The notes under the pieces: model-generated
What the model was told of the DNA's origin: nothing
Database searches by the model: none
Seen by the model: the letters and a program-made list of their open reading frames with translations, nothing else
Assembly (NCBI RefSeq): GCF_024166365.1
Contig: NC_064825.1
Span: 104,112,480-104,176,479 of the forward strand
From: Elephas maximus indicus
Lineage: Eukaryota; Chordata; Mammalia; Proboscidea; Elephantidae
Length of the DNA: 64,000 bases
Reading direction: 5' to 3'
Program-made: the position numbers and the translations under genes
Shown here: piece by piece, positions 24,321-36,632 of the stretch
How positions within the stretch are numbered: the first letter of the stretch is position 1
Layout of the letters: each line of letters starts with the position of its first letter

Positions 24321-24367
24321 ACTCTTTTAAAAAAATTTTTTTTTTTTTTTTTTTTTTTTTACTCTTT
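24321..24367. repeat. A/T tract flanked by ACTCTTT repeats inside the L1
   Basis: ACTCTTT at 24321-24327 and 24361-24367 flank T, 7 A and 25 T. The flanking L1 sequence would read continuously without it. It looks like an insertion of little more than a poly(A) tail (minus strand) with a target duplication. Confidence 0.55.
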
Positions 24368-27300
24368 AGATGAGCATAAATGTTTGATTTTTAGTGGTTT
24401 CCAGTTATCCAATTTCTCTTCTGGTGTTTGTGCATTGTTAGTTATGTTTTGTATTCTGTTTTATGTTGAGCCTTTCTGTTCATGAGCAAGGTATGTCTTT
24501 CCACTTATGTAGGTCTCTTGGTTTCCTGCAGTAGCATTTTGTAATTTTCTTTGTATAGGTCTTTTACATCTCTGGTAAGATTTATTGCTAAGTATTTTGT
24601 CTTCTTGGGGGCTATTGCAAATGGTATTCATTTGGCGATTTCCTCTTTGACATTCTCTTTGTTGGTGTAGAGGAATCCAAGTGATTTTTGTATGTTTATC
24701 TTGTATTCTGATACTTTGCTGAAATGTTCTATTTGTTCCAGTAGTTTTCTTGTGAATTCTTTGGGGTTTTCTGTGTAAAAGATTATGTCATCTGTAAGTG
24801 GAGATATTTTACTTCTTCTTTGCCAATTTGGATGCCCTTTATTTCTTTGTCTAGCCTAATTGCTCTGACCTCCAGCACAATGTTGAAAAAGAGTGGTGTG
24901 AAAGGGCATCCTTGTCTGGTTCCTGTTCTCAAAGGGGATGCTTTCAGACTCTCCATTTAGGATGATGTTGGCTGTTGGCTTTGTGTAAATGTCCTTTATT
25001 CTGTTGAGGAATTTCCCTTCTACTCCTATTTTGCTGAGATTTTTTTTTCATGAATGGATGTTGGATTTTGTCAAATGCTGTTTCTGCATCAGTTGATATG
25101 ATCATGTGATTCTTGTCTTTTGTTTTATTTATATGTTGGATTACATTGATTGTTTTTCTAATGTTAAACCATCCTTGCATATGAATTCCACTTGGTCATG
25201 ATGAATTTTTTTTTGATATGTTGTTGAATTCTGTTGGCTATAATTTTGTGGTGGATTTTTACATCTATGTTCATGAGCGATATTGGTCTGTAGTTTTCTT
25301 TTTTTGTGGTGTCTTTACCTGGTTTTGGTATCAGAGTTATGCTGGCTTCATCGAATGATTTTGGGAGTATTCCATCCTTGTCTATGTACCTTTAGTAGTA
25401 GGGGTGTTAAGTCTTTTCTGAAAGTTTGGTAGAATTATCCAGTGAAGCCATCAGGGCCAGGGTTTTTTCTTTTGGGAGTTTTTAAATTAACTTTTCAATC
25501 TCATTATTTGTTATAGGTTTATTTATTTGTTTTACCTTCATTTCTGTTAGTTTATGTAGGTAGTGTGTTTCTAGAAATTTATCCATTTCCTCTAGGTTTT
25601 CAAATTTGTTGGAGTAAAATTTCTAGTATTCTCTTATGATTCTTTTAATTTCAATTTGGTCTGTTGTGATATTGTCCATCTCATTTCTTATTCAGGTTAT
25701 ATGCTTTCTCTCTTGTTTTTCTTTAGTCAGTTTGGCCAATGGTTTATTGATTTTGTTGATTTTTTTCAAAGAACCAGCTTTTGGTCTTGTTAACACTTTC
25801 ATTTGTTTTTCTATTCTCTATTGCACTTAATTCTGGTCTAATTTTTATTATTTGCTTTCTTCTGGCTTCTGAGGGATTCTTTTGTTGCTCTCTTTCTCCT
25901 TGTTCGAGTTGTAGGGTTAATGTTTTGATTTTGGCTCTTTTTTCTTTTTGGATGTGTGCATTTATTGGTATAGATTGACCTCTGAGCACTGCTTTTGCTG
26001 TGTCCCAAAGTTCTGGTAGAATGCGTTTTCATTCTCATTTGACTCTGTGAATTTCTTTCTTCCTTCCTTAATTTCTTCTATAACCTAGTAGTTTTTGAGC
26101 AAGGTGTTGTTCATCTTCCATGTATTTGATTTTTTTTTCCCTTGCTTTTTCTGTTATTGATTTCTACTTTTATGGCTTTATGGTCAGAAAAGATGCTTTG
26201 TAATATTTTGATGTTTTGCGTTCTGTTACGGCTTGCTTTGTGGCCAAATATGTGGTCTATTCTGGAGAATGTTCCATGTGCGCTAGAAAAGAAAGTATAG
26301 TTGGCTGCTTTTGGGTGGAGTGTTCTGTATATATGTATAAGATCAAGTTGGTTGATTGTGGCATTTAGATCTTCCATGTCTTTATTGAGCTTCTTTCTAG
26401 ATTACCTGTCCTTCCCTGAAAGCTGCGTGTTGAAGTCTCCTACTATTATTGTGGAGCTGTGTATTTCTCTTTTCAATGCTGTTAGAGTTCGTTTTATGTA
26501 TTTTGGAGCCCTGTCATTGGGTGCGTAAATATTTATTACGGTTATGCCCTACTGGTGTATTGACCCGTTAGTCATTATATACTGTCCTTCCTTATCCTTT
26601 GTGGTGGATTTTGCTTTAAAGTCTATTTTATCAGAGATTAATATTACCACTCCTGCTCTTTTTTGAGTGTTGTTTTCCCCATCCTTTGAGTTATAGTTTG
26701 TTTGTGTCGTTAAGTCTAGGGTGTGTTTCTTGCAGTGAACATTGCGTGTCTCTTGTAGTGAACATTGTGTTTTTTTATCCATTCTTCCACTCTCTGTCTC
26801 TTTATTGGTGCATTTAGTCCATGTACATTCAGAGTAATTATTGATAGGTATAAGTTTAGTGCTGTCATTTTGATTTTTTTTTTTTTTTGCATGTTGTTGA
26901 TAGTTTGTTCCACTTAATTTTCTGTGCTGAGTCATTTTTCTTTATGTATTTTCTTTTCATCTTTTTCCTTTTGTATTTAGTGAGTCTTCATGTTTTTCTT
27001 GTTTTTTATTCTGGTGTGTAGGATTGTTAGTTTCCTTTGTGGTTATCTTAATATTTACCCCCGTTTTTCTACATTTTAACTAAACTTTTATTCCTTTATA
27101 TTGCCTTGACTTCCTTTCCATACGGAAGATCTATGACTACATTTTTGAGTCTCTCTTTTTGATTTAATATTGTCATTTTTTACTTAAAGACATCTCTGTT
27201 TCCCTGTTTTGAGTGTTATGGCTTTGATTTATTTTTGTGATTTCCCTGTCTTGGTTGATATCTGGTTGCTCTGTCATGTCTTTTAGTCTTGGGTTGTTAT

Positions 27301-30164
27301 CTGATGTTATTGAGTTTCTAACTGGAGGACTCCCTTTAATATTGCTTGTAATTTTGGTTTGGTTTTTGCAAATTTCCTGAATTTCTGTGTATCTGGAAAT
27401 GTCCTAATTTTGCCGTCATATTTGAGAGACAGTTTTGCTGCATATATAATTCTTGGCTGGCAATTTTTTTTTCCTTTAAGCCTTTATATATGTCATCGCA
27501 TTGCCTTCTTGGCATCATGGCTTATGTGGAGTAGTACGAGCTTACTGTTACTGACTCTCCTTTGCAAGTGACTTTTCATTTATCCCTAGCTGTTCTTAAA
27601 ATTCTCTCTTTATCTGGTTTTGGCAAGTTTGATTATATCTAGCTGACTTTCTTTTGGGACTTACCTTGTGTGGGGTTTGATGAGCTTCTTGGATAGACAT
27701 CTTATCCTCTTTCGCCATATCAGGGAAGTTTTCTGCCAACAAATCTTCAACAACTCTCTCTGTATCCTGTGATATCCCCCCTGTTCTGGTACTCCAATCA
27801 CTCATAGGTTATTGAGTCCCACATAATTCCTATGGATTCTTCATTAAAAAAAAAAAAACAAAACTTGATATTTCCTCAAATAAGTTGGTGTCAAGTGCTT
27901 TATCTTTAGTCTCACTAATTTTGACTTCCATTTTCTCAATTCTGTTCCTATGGCTTTTTATTGAGTTGTCTAATTCTGAAATTTTATTAATTTTTTGGAT
28001 TCCTTTTTGCTCTCCTATGGTTTCTTGCAGCCTCTTAAATTTGTCATTATGCCCTTGAATGACCTTCCTGAGTTCCTTTATTGCTTTTTCTGTGTTCCTT
28101 GGCTTGTTCTGCATTATGACTGATCTCTTCCTGATGTCTTGAAGAGTTCTGTATGTTAGGCTTTTGTATTCTACCTCTGGTAATTCTAAGAAGTTATCTT
28201 CCTCTGGAAGTTTTTTTTTTATTCTTTATTTTGGTGGATTGCTGAAGCCATTATGGTCTGCCTATTCATATGATTTTATATTGACTGTTGTCTCCAAGCC
28301 ATCAATAAGTTATTATGTTTATTTATTTTATGTTGGCTTACTGTGTTGTAGCTTTTTGTTTGATATGCCCAAATAGGCTTGTCATGTAAACTAATTTGAT
28401 TATTGGCATCTTTGAAGCTCTCACGTTCTGTCTCCAGGTGGTTGGAACTGTTTACTAGGTATGCAAGCCCAAGAGTCCATTTACTTGTGTGAATTCAGCT
28501 CAGGTGTCCAGGTCGTTGGTCACTGAGTGTATGGTGCAGGTTCTCACATACAGTCCTAGACAGGCAGGGGTGATTGAAGTAGGCACAGATATCTGGCTAC
28601 AGTAGGGGTCATGCACTGATCAAGGCAGGGGACTGACTGCTGTCTCTGAGTGTCTGGGGTGAAGATGTTTCCCTGTTCCTAGAGGATTTAGGTAGGTGGG
28701 TTTTGCAGCTGGACTATGGGCACCCAATTTTTTTTAATGGGAAACCAATACTGTTGGCTGTAAGGACTGGTAGTCACAGCTTATTCTTGGATATTGGAGA
28801 GGGTGAAGCCACCAGTCATCAGGGCCCTGATAGGGGTAAGTGAAGACCCTGTTTAATGGGCAGAGCAATGTCAAATGTCACAGATCTGCCACTACCCCTT
28901 ACAGCAGATACAGATGAAAATAGGCTTCAGGTATTCTGCACTAATGAGGGCCTATGCTGTTGAAATAGGCCCACACAAGTCTACTCATGGGTGAAAGGCA
29001 TTCAACGTCTGTGGAACCGTTATGCCTGAGCCTAGGCAAAAGGGCTGACCCTGCTCTGAGTTCCCAGCTTAGGGTTGCTAACAGATTATTTTTTCCTGTT
29101 TATTAATTTGTTCTCTCTCCAAAGCTGGGAGAATAACTCAGAGTGCATGATGGGTCCTACTTCCGGCCCAGGGAATGCAGCTATCTCTGAAGCCATACTG
29201 GGACCTGGAGCAGAACAGGGAGGAAGCAGATAAATGAGAGAGAGGTATTTACCAAAAGGAGGGTTTTTTTTTTTTTTTTTTTTTTTCTGGATCTGTGTGG
29301 TAGGTTAGAAGCTTGTACTTATCTTTCCCTGATTGAAGGCCATTGCTGGTTCTGGAGGTTTGAGCCAATTCGCCACTGCTCAGGCACTCCCAATATGGAA
29401 AATGTGTCCTGAGTGTCACTGTTTGCCTCACTCCTTGAGCCAGCTGATCCAGCCTAAAAGGTGCTTATACCAGCCAGGTCAGGTCTGGCAACTCCTCGCT
29501 GCTTCTGAACTGTCTCTCCCTCCCCCTGCTGCTCAGTTTGATTCCTCAACTTTGTCTTTGATGTTCAGGGCTCGTAGGTTGTCATATAAAATTGATCCAC
29601 TTGTTTTCTCAGGACTTTGTTGTAAGAGAAACCACAGGAAGCCTTTGACTACTACACGATCTTGGCCCTGCCTCTCCAAATTTATTTTTAGCCTATAGAT
29701 AACAGACTCTCACTATACAATTGATTTTAGTAAGCATGCTTGGATAAATTAAGTGTGCTTCAAATTTGGAAGAAATTCAATAATTGCTGTCCTGTGTCTT
29801 CTTGATTGTAGATTCCTCAATTTTTAATTTGAGCTCAACCATTGTTTACATCTTTCTAGGGCATGTTCAAACAATACCACAAATAGACCCTGAAGTGATA
29901 GACTAGAAAAATTTTCCAAGAAATTCAAATTTAATTAGAAAGAAATTGGGCTTCTAATCTCTCTAGATGCTCACTGAACCATGAGAGTTTTGATGAAAAT
30001 TTGGTCTCCATTATCAGTCTGGTTTTACTCAAGATATGAGCTACTTTTGTTAAAAAAGTCTATAATTTTAGGATTTAAAATTTGCCTCCATTATTAGATA
30101 TTCATAGAGTAATACAGGAATCTTTAACATATCTATTTTTAAAATCTATTAGAGTTTTTTTTTT

Positions 30165-30268
30165 ATTAGAGTTAGTCATGGGAACAGCAAATTTCTTCTG
30201 GAAAGCTATAAAATTTATTAGAGTTAGTCATGGGAACAGCAAATTTCTTCTGGAAAGCTATAAAATTT
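30165..30268. repeat. Perfect 52-base tandem duplication
   Basis: Two adjacent identical 52-base units, at 30165-30216 and 30217-30268, each begin ATTAGAGTTAGTCATGGGAA and end AAAGCTATAAAATTT. Perfect identity implies a recent slip or a sequence-assembly artefact. Confidence 0.92.
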
Positions 30269-32107
30269 ATAATAAACTTATAGCTGTCTAGAGCTATGGT
30301 CATCCATGGTGGACAGGTTTCAACAATGTCCCTAGACTAAGACATAGTAGGAAGAAGGATCTGGAAGTCCAATTCTGAAAAAAAATTGTCCAGAGAAAAC
30401 CTTATGAATAGCAGCGGAATGTTGCCTGTTATAGTGCCAGAAGATGAGCCCCTCAGGTTGGACAGCACTGAAAATATGACTGGGGAAGAGCTGCTTCCTC
30501 AAAGTAGAGTTTACCTTAATGATGTGGATGGAGAAAAGCTTTCCGGACCTTCATTTGCTGAGGTGGCACAATTCAAAATGAGAAGGAACAGCTGCAAACA
30601 TCCATTAATAATGGCAATGTGGAATGTAGGAACTTTGAATTTAGGAAAATTGAAAGTCATCAAAAATGAAATAGAATGGATAAAGATTTATAACCTAGGC
30701 ATTAGTGAGCTGAAATGAACTGTTATTGGACATTTTAAATCACACAATCATATGGTTTATGCCACGAATGACAAATTGAAGAGGAATGGTGTGCATCCAT
30801 CGTCAAAAAGAACATTTCAAGATCTATCCTCAAGTACAACACTGTCAGTGATAGGATAATATCCATATGCCTACAAGGAAAACCAGTTAATACAACTATT
30901 ATTCAAATTTATGCACCAACCACCAAAGCCAAAGATTAAGAAATTGAAGATTTTTTACCAACTTCTGCAGTCCGAAATTTATTAGACATGCAGTCAAGAT
31001 GCACTGGTAATTACTGGTGATTAGAATGTGTAAGTTGGAAACAGAGAAGAAGGATCAGTATTTCGAAAATTAGATCTTGGTGATATAAATGATACAGGAG
31101 ATCTCATGATAGAATTTGGAAAGACTAATGACTTCTTCATTGCAAATACCTATTTTCAACAACATAAATGGGACTATTCATGTGGTCCTGGCCAGATGGA
31201 ATACACAAGAATCAAATTGAACTACACCTGAGACTATGGAGAAGGTCAATATTATCAGTCAGAACAAGGGTGGGGGCAGACTGCAGAACAGATCATAAAT
31301 TGCACCTATGAAAATTCCAGTTGAAGAGGAAAATTAGAGCAAGTCCATGTGAACTAAAATATGACCTTGAGTATATCCCACCTGAATTTAGAGATCATCT
31401 CAAAAATAGACTTTATTCATTGAACACTAATGACTGAAGACCAGATGAAATCAAGGACATGATACATGCACAAAACAAAGGTCAGTAAAAAGACAGGAAA
31501 GAAAGAAAAGACTAAAATTAATGTCAGAAGAGGCTCTGAAACTTGCTCTGGAACATAGAGTAGCTAAAGTGAAGGGAAGAAATGATGAAGTAAAAGAGCT
31601 GAAAAGTAGATTTCAAAGGGTGGCTCAAGAAGACAAAGTAAAGTATTACAATGAAATGTTCAAAGACCAGTAGTTAGAAAACCAAAAGGGAAGAACACTC
31701 TCGGCATTTCTCAAGCTGAGAGAACTGAAGAAAAAATTCAAACCTCGAGATGCAATTTTGAATGATTCTATGAGGAAAACATTGAACAATGCAGGAAGCA
31801 TCAAAAGAAGATGGAAGGAATACACAGAGTCACCGTACCAAAGACAATTGGTCTATGTTCATCCATTTCAGGAGGTAGCATATGATCAAGAACTGATGAT
31901 ACTGAAGGAAGAAGTCCACCTGCACTGAAAACATTGCAAAAAACAAGGCTCCAGTAATTGACAGAATATTAATTGAGGTGTTTCAACGAACAGATGCAGA
32001 GTTGGAGGTGCTCAATCGTTTATGCCAAGAAATTTATAAGACAGTTACCTGGCCAACCAACTGAAAGAGATCCATATTTGTGCCCATTCAAAAGAAATAT
32101 AATCCAT

Positions 32108-32270
32108 TAGAATCTGGAGGTGCAATAGTTAAGTGTTTGACTGCTAACCAAAAGGTTGGCACTTCAAACCCACCTTGGAAAGTCTATGTGACAGTTCTAC
32201 TCTGCCCTATAGGTTCACTATGAGTCAGAATCAACTGGACTGCAATGTTTTTTTTTTTTTTTAAATCATT
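32108..32270 (+). mobile_element. AfroSINE-type SINE nested in the RTE
   Basis: TCTGGAGGTGCAATAGTTAA, GACTGCTAACCAAAAGGTT, CACTATGAGTCAGAATCAAC and a T run identify it. It separates the RTE blocks ending near 32107 and resuming near 32262. Confidence 0.87.
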
Positions 32271-33113
32271 AATACAGCACACAAGTAAAATCCTGCTGAA
32301 GATCATTCAAAAGCTGTTGCAACAGTATATAAACAGGGAACTGCCTTAAAGTCAAGCTGGATTCGGAAGAGGATGTGAATAAAAGGATGCCATTGCTGAT
32401 GCCAGATGGATCTTGGCTGAAAGCAGAGAATACCAGAAATAGGTTTATCTGTATTTTATTGACTTTGCAAAGGTATTCAACTGTGTTGGGTCAAAACAGA
32501 TTATGGATAACATCGTGAAGAGAGGGAATTCCAGAACACTTAATTGTGTTCATGAAGAACCTGTACATGAACAAAGACGCAGTTGTTCAAACAGAACAAT
32601 GAGGTATTGCAGGGTTGAAAGTCATGAATGGTGTGTGTCATGGTTGTATCCTTTTATCATACTTATTCAATATTTATGTTGAGCAAATAACCTGAGGAGC
32701 TGGACTGTTTGAAGAAAACCATGGCATCAATATTGGTGGAAGACTTGTTCACAACCTGAGATATGCAGATGACACAACCTTGCTTGCTGAAAATGAAGAA
32801 GACTTAAAGCACTTACTAACGAAGATCAAAGACTACAGCCTTCAGTATGGATTATACTTCACAACTGAACCAATAAACAACATCTGATAAATGGAGAAAA
32901 GGTTGAAGTTGTCAAGGAATTAATTTTACTTGAATCCACAATCAATGCCCATGGAAACAGTTATCAAGAAATCAAACAATGTACTGCATTGGGCAAATCT
33001 GCTGCATGGACCTCTTTAAAACTGTTAAAAAGCAAAGATGTCACTTTGAGGACTAAGGTGGGCCTGAACCAAGTCATGGTATTTTCAATCACCTCCTTTA
33101 AATGAGAAAGTTA

Positions 33114-33114
<1 letters not shown>

Positions 33115-33149
<35 letters not shown>
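33115..33149. repeat. AC dinucleotide microsatellite inside the RTE
   Basis: An uninterrupted AC run of 35 bases stands where sister RTE copies read GACAATGAATAAGGAAGACC. It may have grown from or replaced that segment. Confidence 0.95.
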
Positions 33150-33153
<4 letters not shown>

Positions 33154-34750
33154 AGAAGAATTGATGCCTTTGAAGGATGTTGTTGGTGAAGAATATTGAA
33201 TATACCATGCATAGACTGCTAGAAGAATGTTCATTCCATGCTTGGAAGCAGTGTCTTCTCACCACCCACACTCATACACACACTCACCAGAAGTACAGCC
33301 AGAATGCTCCTTAGAAACAAGGATGGCAAGACTTTGTCTCATGTACTTTGGACATGTTATCAGGAGGAATCAGTCCCTGGAGAAGGACATCATGCTTGGT
33401 AGAGTGTCAGGGAAAAAGAGTAATACCCTTAACGAGATGGACTAATGTAGTGGCTGCAACAATGGGCTCAAGCATAATAAAGATTGTGAGGATGGCACAG
33501 TACCAGCAGTGTTTCCTTCTGTTGTACATAGGGTTGATATAAGTTGGGAGTGACTCGACGGCACCTAACAACAGAGCTTTGAAATTTAGAATAAATCTCC
33601 TTTGATTGGACATTGTTAATTGAAATAAACTATGCTATTATTTTCCTAAAGCCCTTTCTCAGTCAGGAAAGAGTTCGTTTTGTCCTTTAGTAAAGACTTC
33701 TTCCTACTCTGTGCTCTTGGAAGCCCACTTCATGCTTGGAAGCAGTGTCTTTTCACCACCCCCACTCATACATCACCAGAAATAAACTCCCAGAAACAAA
33801 CATAGGATATTGTTAAGCTAGGGCTCTGCAGTGGTTTGTTGCTCATTCTTTTTTCCTCAATTCTTTCTTCAATATTCTAGAGGAATGTTTCTATAGATTT
33901 TAACAGAGTGCATATATAAATTTCTAAAATACTCAGGGAATTAGTAAGTAACCCTTTTGGAATATTTGCAAAACTAGCAACTGGCATCTTTAACTTACAA
34001 TATACATTGCTGGGACAGTTTTGAGGATGCAGTTGGGTCTGAGTTAAAAGTCTGTCTGTGGACATTGTTGGGATTAGAGCTGGGTGGGATAAACCTGAAA
34101 CTCATCAGAAGGTCTGATTGTGGTTTTCATGATCTTAGCTAATAATCTTTGGCTTGGTTTACACTATCTTGTGTTCAGAGGAAAGTTTCCCTTTGACATT
34201 ATTCCTGGTCTACGCAATGTGGTTGTCCTGGGTATGGAAATGCTAGTCTTCAAGTATATATACCTATATATACTGGGAGACTATGATATTTTTATTCATG
34301 ATTGACTGAAAGACTTAGAAGCCAGAATTCTCAGCCATTCTCACCCTCCAGTTGAGTGATTTAAAAGTCAAGGATATAATACAATTTTTTTTTTTGCATG
34401 AGTGTCTAGGGGTCAGTATATTATAATCCATTTTTGGGAATAGAGCTTTACTTTTTACTGTATAGGTGGAGAATCATGTGGACATAGAGGTAGGGACTAT
34501 AAAAAAAATATGCAAAAGTCATTGAGGATATCATACTCAACTGGATCTCCTTGTAAAAGACACCAAAAGGAGGAAAAAGAGAAACACTTCCTTTCCTCTC
34601 CCTCAGTCTCTGATGTGAAGTTGGTTGCAACCTTGCTAGGAATAACCTTGCTCTTTGAGCAAGAAGTGAGAGTTCTAGAGTATCTAGTGCATCACACATT
34701 CATTTATGTAGGGCGTGGCTTCCATCAACCTGACTGCTTGGTTTTAGTTC

Positions 34751-35930
34751 TGTTTCTTGAAACAAAACGTCAGCAGGCAAAGGATGAGACTGACCCACAG
34801 TGAGAATTTCCTGGCAATGGCAAAAGAATAACTCTAACGGATCAATAATTTCAAGCATACAAGAAGACAAATGGATTTTGTAAACCCGCTCTCCCCATTT
34901 TTTTTCCTTATGGGGTCAAAGCCTTCGGCAGGGCTTACTAAGACCCAGAGATATTTTGGGGGGTACTCTGGTCATGGTGAAATGGTGACATCATTCAAAG
35001 AGGTGGTAACTTCATGTCTTCTAATTTTATAGAAGGAAGGATGTGTTGGAAAGGGAAATAAGCAAATAATTAGAATTTGGTTGAAGAGTGGCAGAGTATG
35101 AGTATAAACTAAGGATGAAACTGGGTGATTGCTGAGATTGGAAGTGGAAGCATTGCTTTCTTTTTTTTGGCCCGGGACTGCGTGAGAGTGGCATTTGAGC
35201 TTGAACATAAGATTAATGACACACACACACAAAAAAGATAATTAATGAAGTAAGATTATTGAGGAGACAGCGGACAGTGGTATGTAGAGTACATATGGAC
35301 ATACTAAAATTAAATAGGAGTTCTTGTACATGTTTTAACAGTTTGTGCAGGAAGGCATAAAGGTAAAAAGGAATTATAGATACAGTTATTGGTGAGAAAG
35401 ATTGAGGTTGAAAGAACGACCCTTTGATGGTCTCTATTTTCCTGACAAGTAGAATACAAATTTCTCTCTTGATATAAAAGGAAAATTTGTGGGAAAAGGG
35501 CTATAGGGAATTGGTGAAAAATTGAAGCATATGCTGAGAATGTGTAGAAGAGGAATCAATCTAGAATAGTTAGGAAATTTGCTCGAGAAGCATTGAAGGC
35601 CTGCATCACATTGCAGTTCATGATTTTTGTTGGCACTCACTCCCTAGCATATGACTGATAATTTTCTTCAGCATTGCCTTGCTGGGTAGGTAAAGTGAAA
35701 AAGAAGACGGTGTGTAAGTTTATGGTTTGAATACTTCAGTTAGTGCAGTATGTTACACCGACGTAGAAATAAGGCTCTATTTGGACTTGATTTGTAAGAA
35801 TTTCTGTTTATCTACCCTGTACTATTTGAGAATTAAGGTAGTTGCAAAAGTTTTCTCAACCTGCTGTCTTCTTAATTTTTATAAGTTTTTTTTTTTTTTT
35901 TTTTAGAGATAAAGTTAGTCAGTGTATTAG
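34751..35930. other. Intergenic spacer, nothing recognised
   Basis: No gene and no clear repeat family was recognised. There is a T-rich run near 35887-35905. Confidence 0.4.
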
Positions 35931-36310
35931 TCAGGATAAGCTGTGTTTTGCTGTGGTAATAAATGAACCCTGAAATCTCAGTGGCTTAACACAAAATTTT
36001 ATTTACTTTTCAGGCAAAATCCCTCTGAAGGTTTGGTGATCTTTATAGCAGCTGACCTCCACGCATGTACTCAGTAATCCAGTATGTTTTCTCTGTGTAG
36101 ACCTGCAGACTAAATGTGTATCTTCCAGGTTTGCAGAATCAGGGAAAGAGCTGGAGAGTATCACACTGGCTTGTAAATGTTTCATCCTGAATGTGACACA
36201 CATCACTTTTGCAAGCTAGTCACATGGTCCTACTTAAATATAAGTGGACTGGAAAAAGTGGTAGGAACACATGGGTATTTGGTGATTGGCAAACGGGATG
36301 GCCACAACTG
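35931..36310 (+). mobile_element. Possible ancient LTR fragment, unclassified
   Basis: TGTATTAGTCAGGATAAGCT, AAATCTCAGTGGCTTAACAC, the GAATGTGACACACATCACTT block and AAGCTAGTCACATGGTCC resemble a widespread old mammalian interspersed repeat, possibly an ERV-L-type LTR. Family not certain. Non-coding fossil. Confidence 0.4.
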
Positions 36311-36371
36311 AGGAAAACTGATCTCCTAGTCTGGAATTAATTGTTTATTAAATGGTTGAATATTCATCTTT

Positions 36372-36592
36372 TAGAAGTCCTTGGGTGGCACAAACGGTTA
36401 AGCACTCAGTTACTAACCAAAAGTTTGGCTGTTTGAATCTACCCATAGGCACCTCAAAAGAAAGGCCTGGAGATCTACTTCTGAAAGGTCACAGTCATTG
36501 AAAACCCTATGTGCAGTTCTACTGTGAAACACCTGGGGTCACCAAGAGTTGGAATTGACTCTATGACAACTGTTTATTTTGTTTTAATTACA
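36372..36592 (+). mobile_element. AfroSINE-type SINE, long variant
   Basis: AAGTCCTTGGGTGGCACAAA, CAGTTACTAACCAAAAGTTT, the GAGATCTACTTCTGAAAGGT segment and the AGTTGGAATTGACTCTATG tail identify the long form. Confidence 0.85.
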
Positions 36593-36632
36593 TATTTAAT
36601 ATAAGACATAGTAGAGTTTTTGTTTTTTAGAG

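Larger units (their letters stand above)
21507..29672 (-). mobile_element. Full-length-like L1 LINE, reverse orientation, with an RTE inside
   Basis: The element lies between perfect 15-base repeats TCTCCAAATTTATTT (21492-21506 and 29673-29687). Without its RTE insertion it is close to 7 kb, the size of a full-length L1. In transcription order there is a 5' region (about 28400-29672), then ORF1 with a coiled-coil part (28114-27830, EKAIKELRKVIQGHNDKFKR). The ORF1 C-terminal part follows (27805-27336, ENFPDMAKEDKMSIQEAHQT). ORF2 comes next, with its endonuclease start (ALNLYLSIITLNVHGLNAPI near 26870) and the endonuclease end (TFSRIDHIFGHKASRNRTQ near 26270). RT remnants include [11 protein letters not shown] near 25080. 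The 3' end lies near 21507. Many stops and frameshifts make it inactive. It inserted into the second copy of the OR spacer. Confidence 0.88.
30296..33572 (+). mobile_element. RTE-type LINE, nearly full length, carrying a SINE and a copied flank segment
   Basis: About 3.3 kb from just inside the 5' untranslated region (CCATGGTGGACAGGTTTCAA) to the 3' end at 33572. AGAGCT flanks it at 30290-30295 and 33573-33578, a weak target repeat. The N-terminal region (30386-30718) encodes GEKLSGPSFAEVAQFKMRRN and MWNVGTLNLGKLKVI. The endonuclease and RT parts follow but are broken many times. A SINE (32108-32270), a 35-base AC run (33115-33149) and a segment copied from the 3' flank (33231-33291) lie within it. 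Confidence 0.88.
29673..34750. repeat. Diverged OR-spacer duplication, copy B (after the L1)
   Basis: Together with 21440-21506 this is the counterpart of 18640-20940. The long RTE at 30296-33572 is inserted in it. Outside that element it is non-coding. The 3' part (34540-34650, AGAAACACTTCCTTTCCTCT, CTCAGTCTCTGATGTGAAGT) pairs with 20610-20690 of copy A. Confidence 0.7.

Noticed and set aside
33731-33780. Repeat of an RTE segment as a second RTE fragment downstream
   Set aside because: The segment is not part of the RTE consensus seen in sister copies and belongs to the OR-spacer duplication. The RTE version is the secondary copy.
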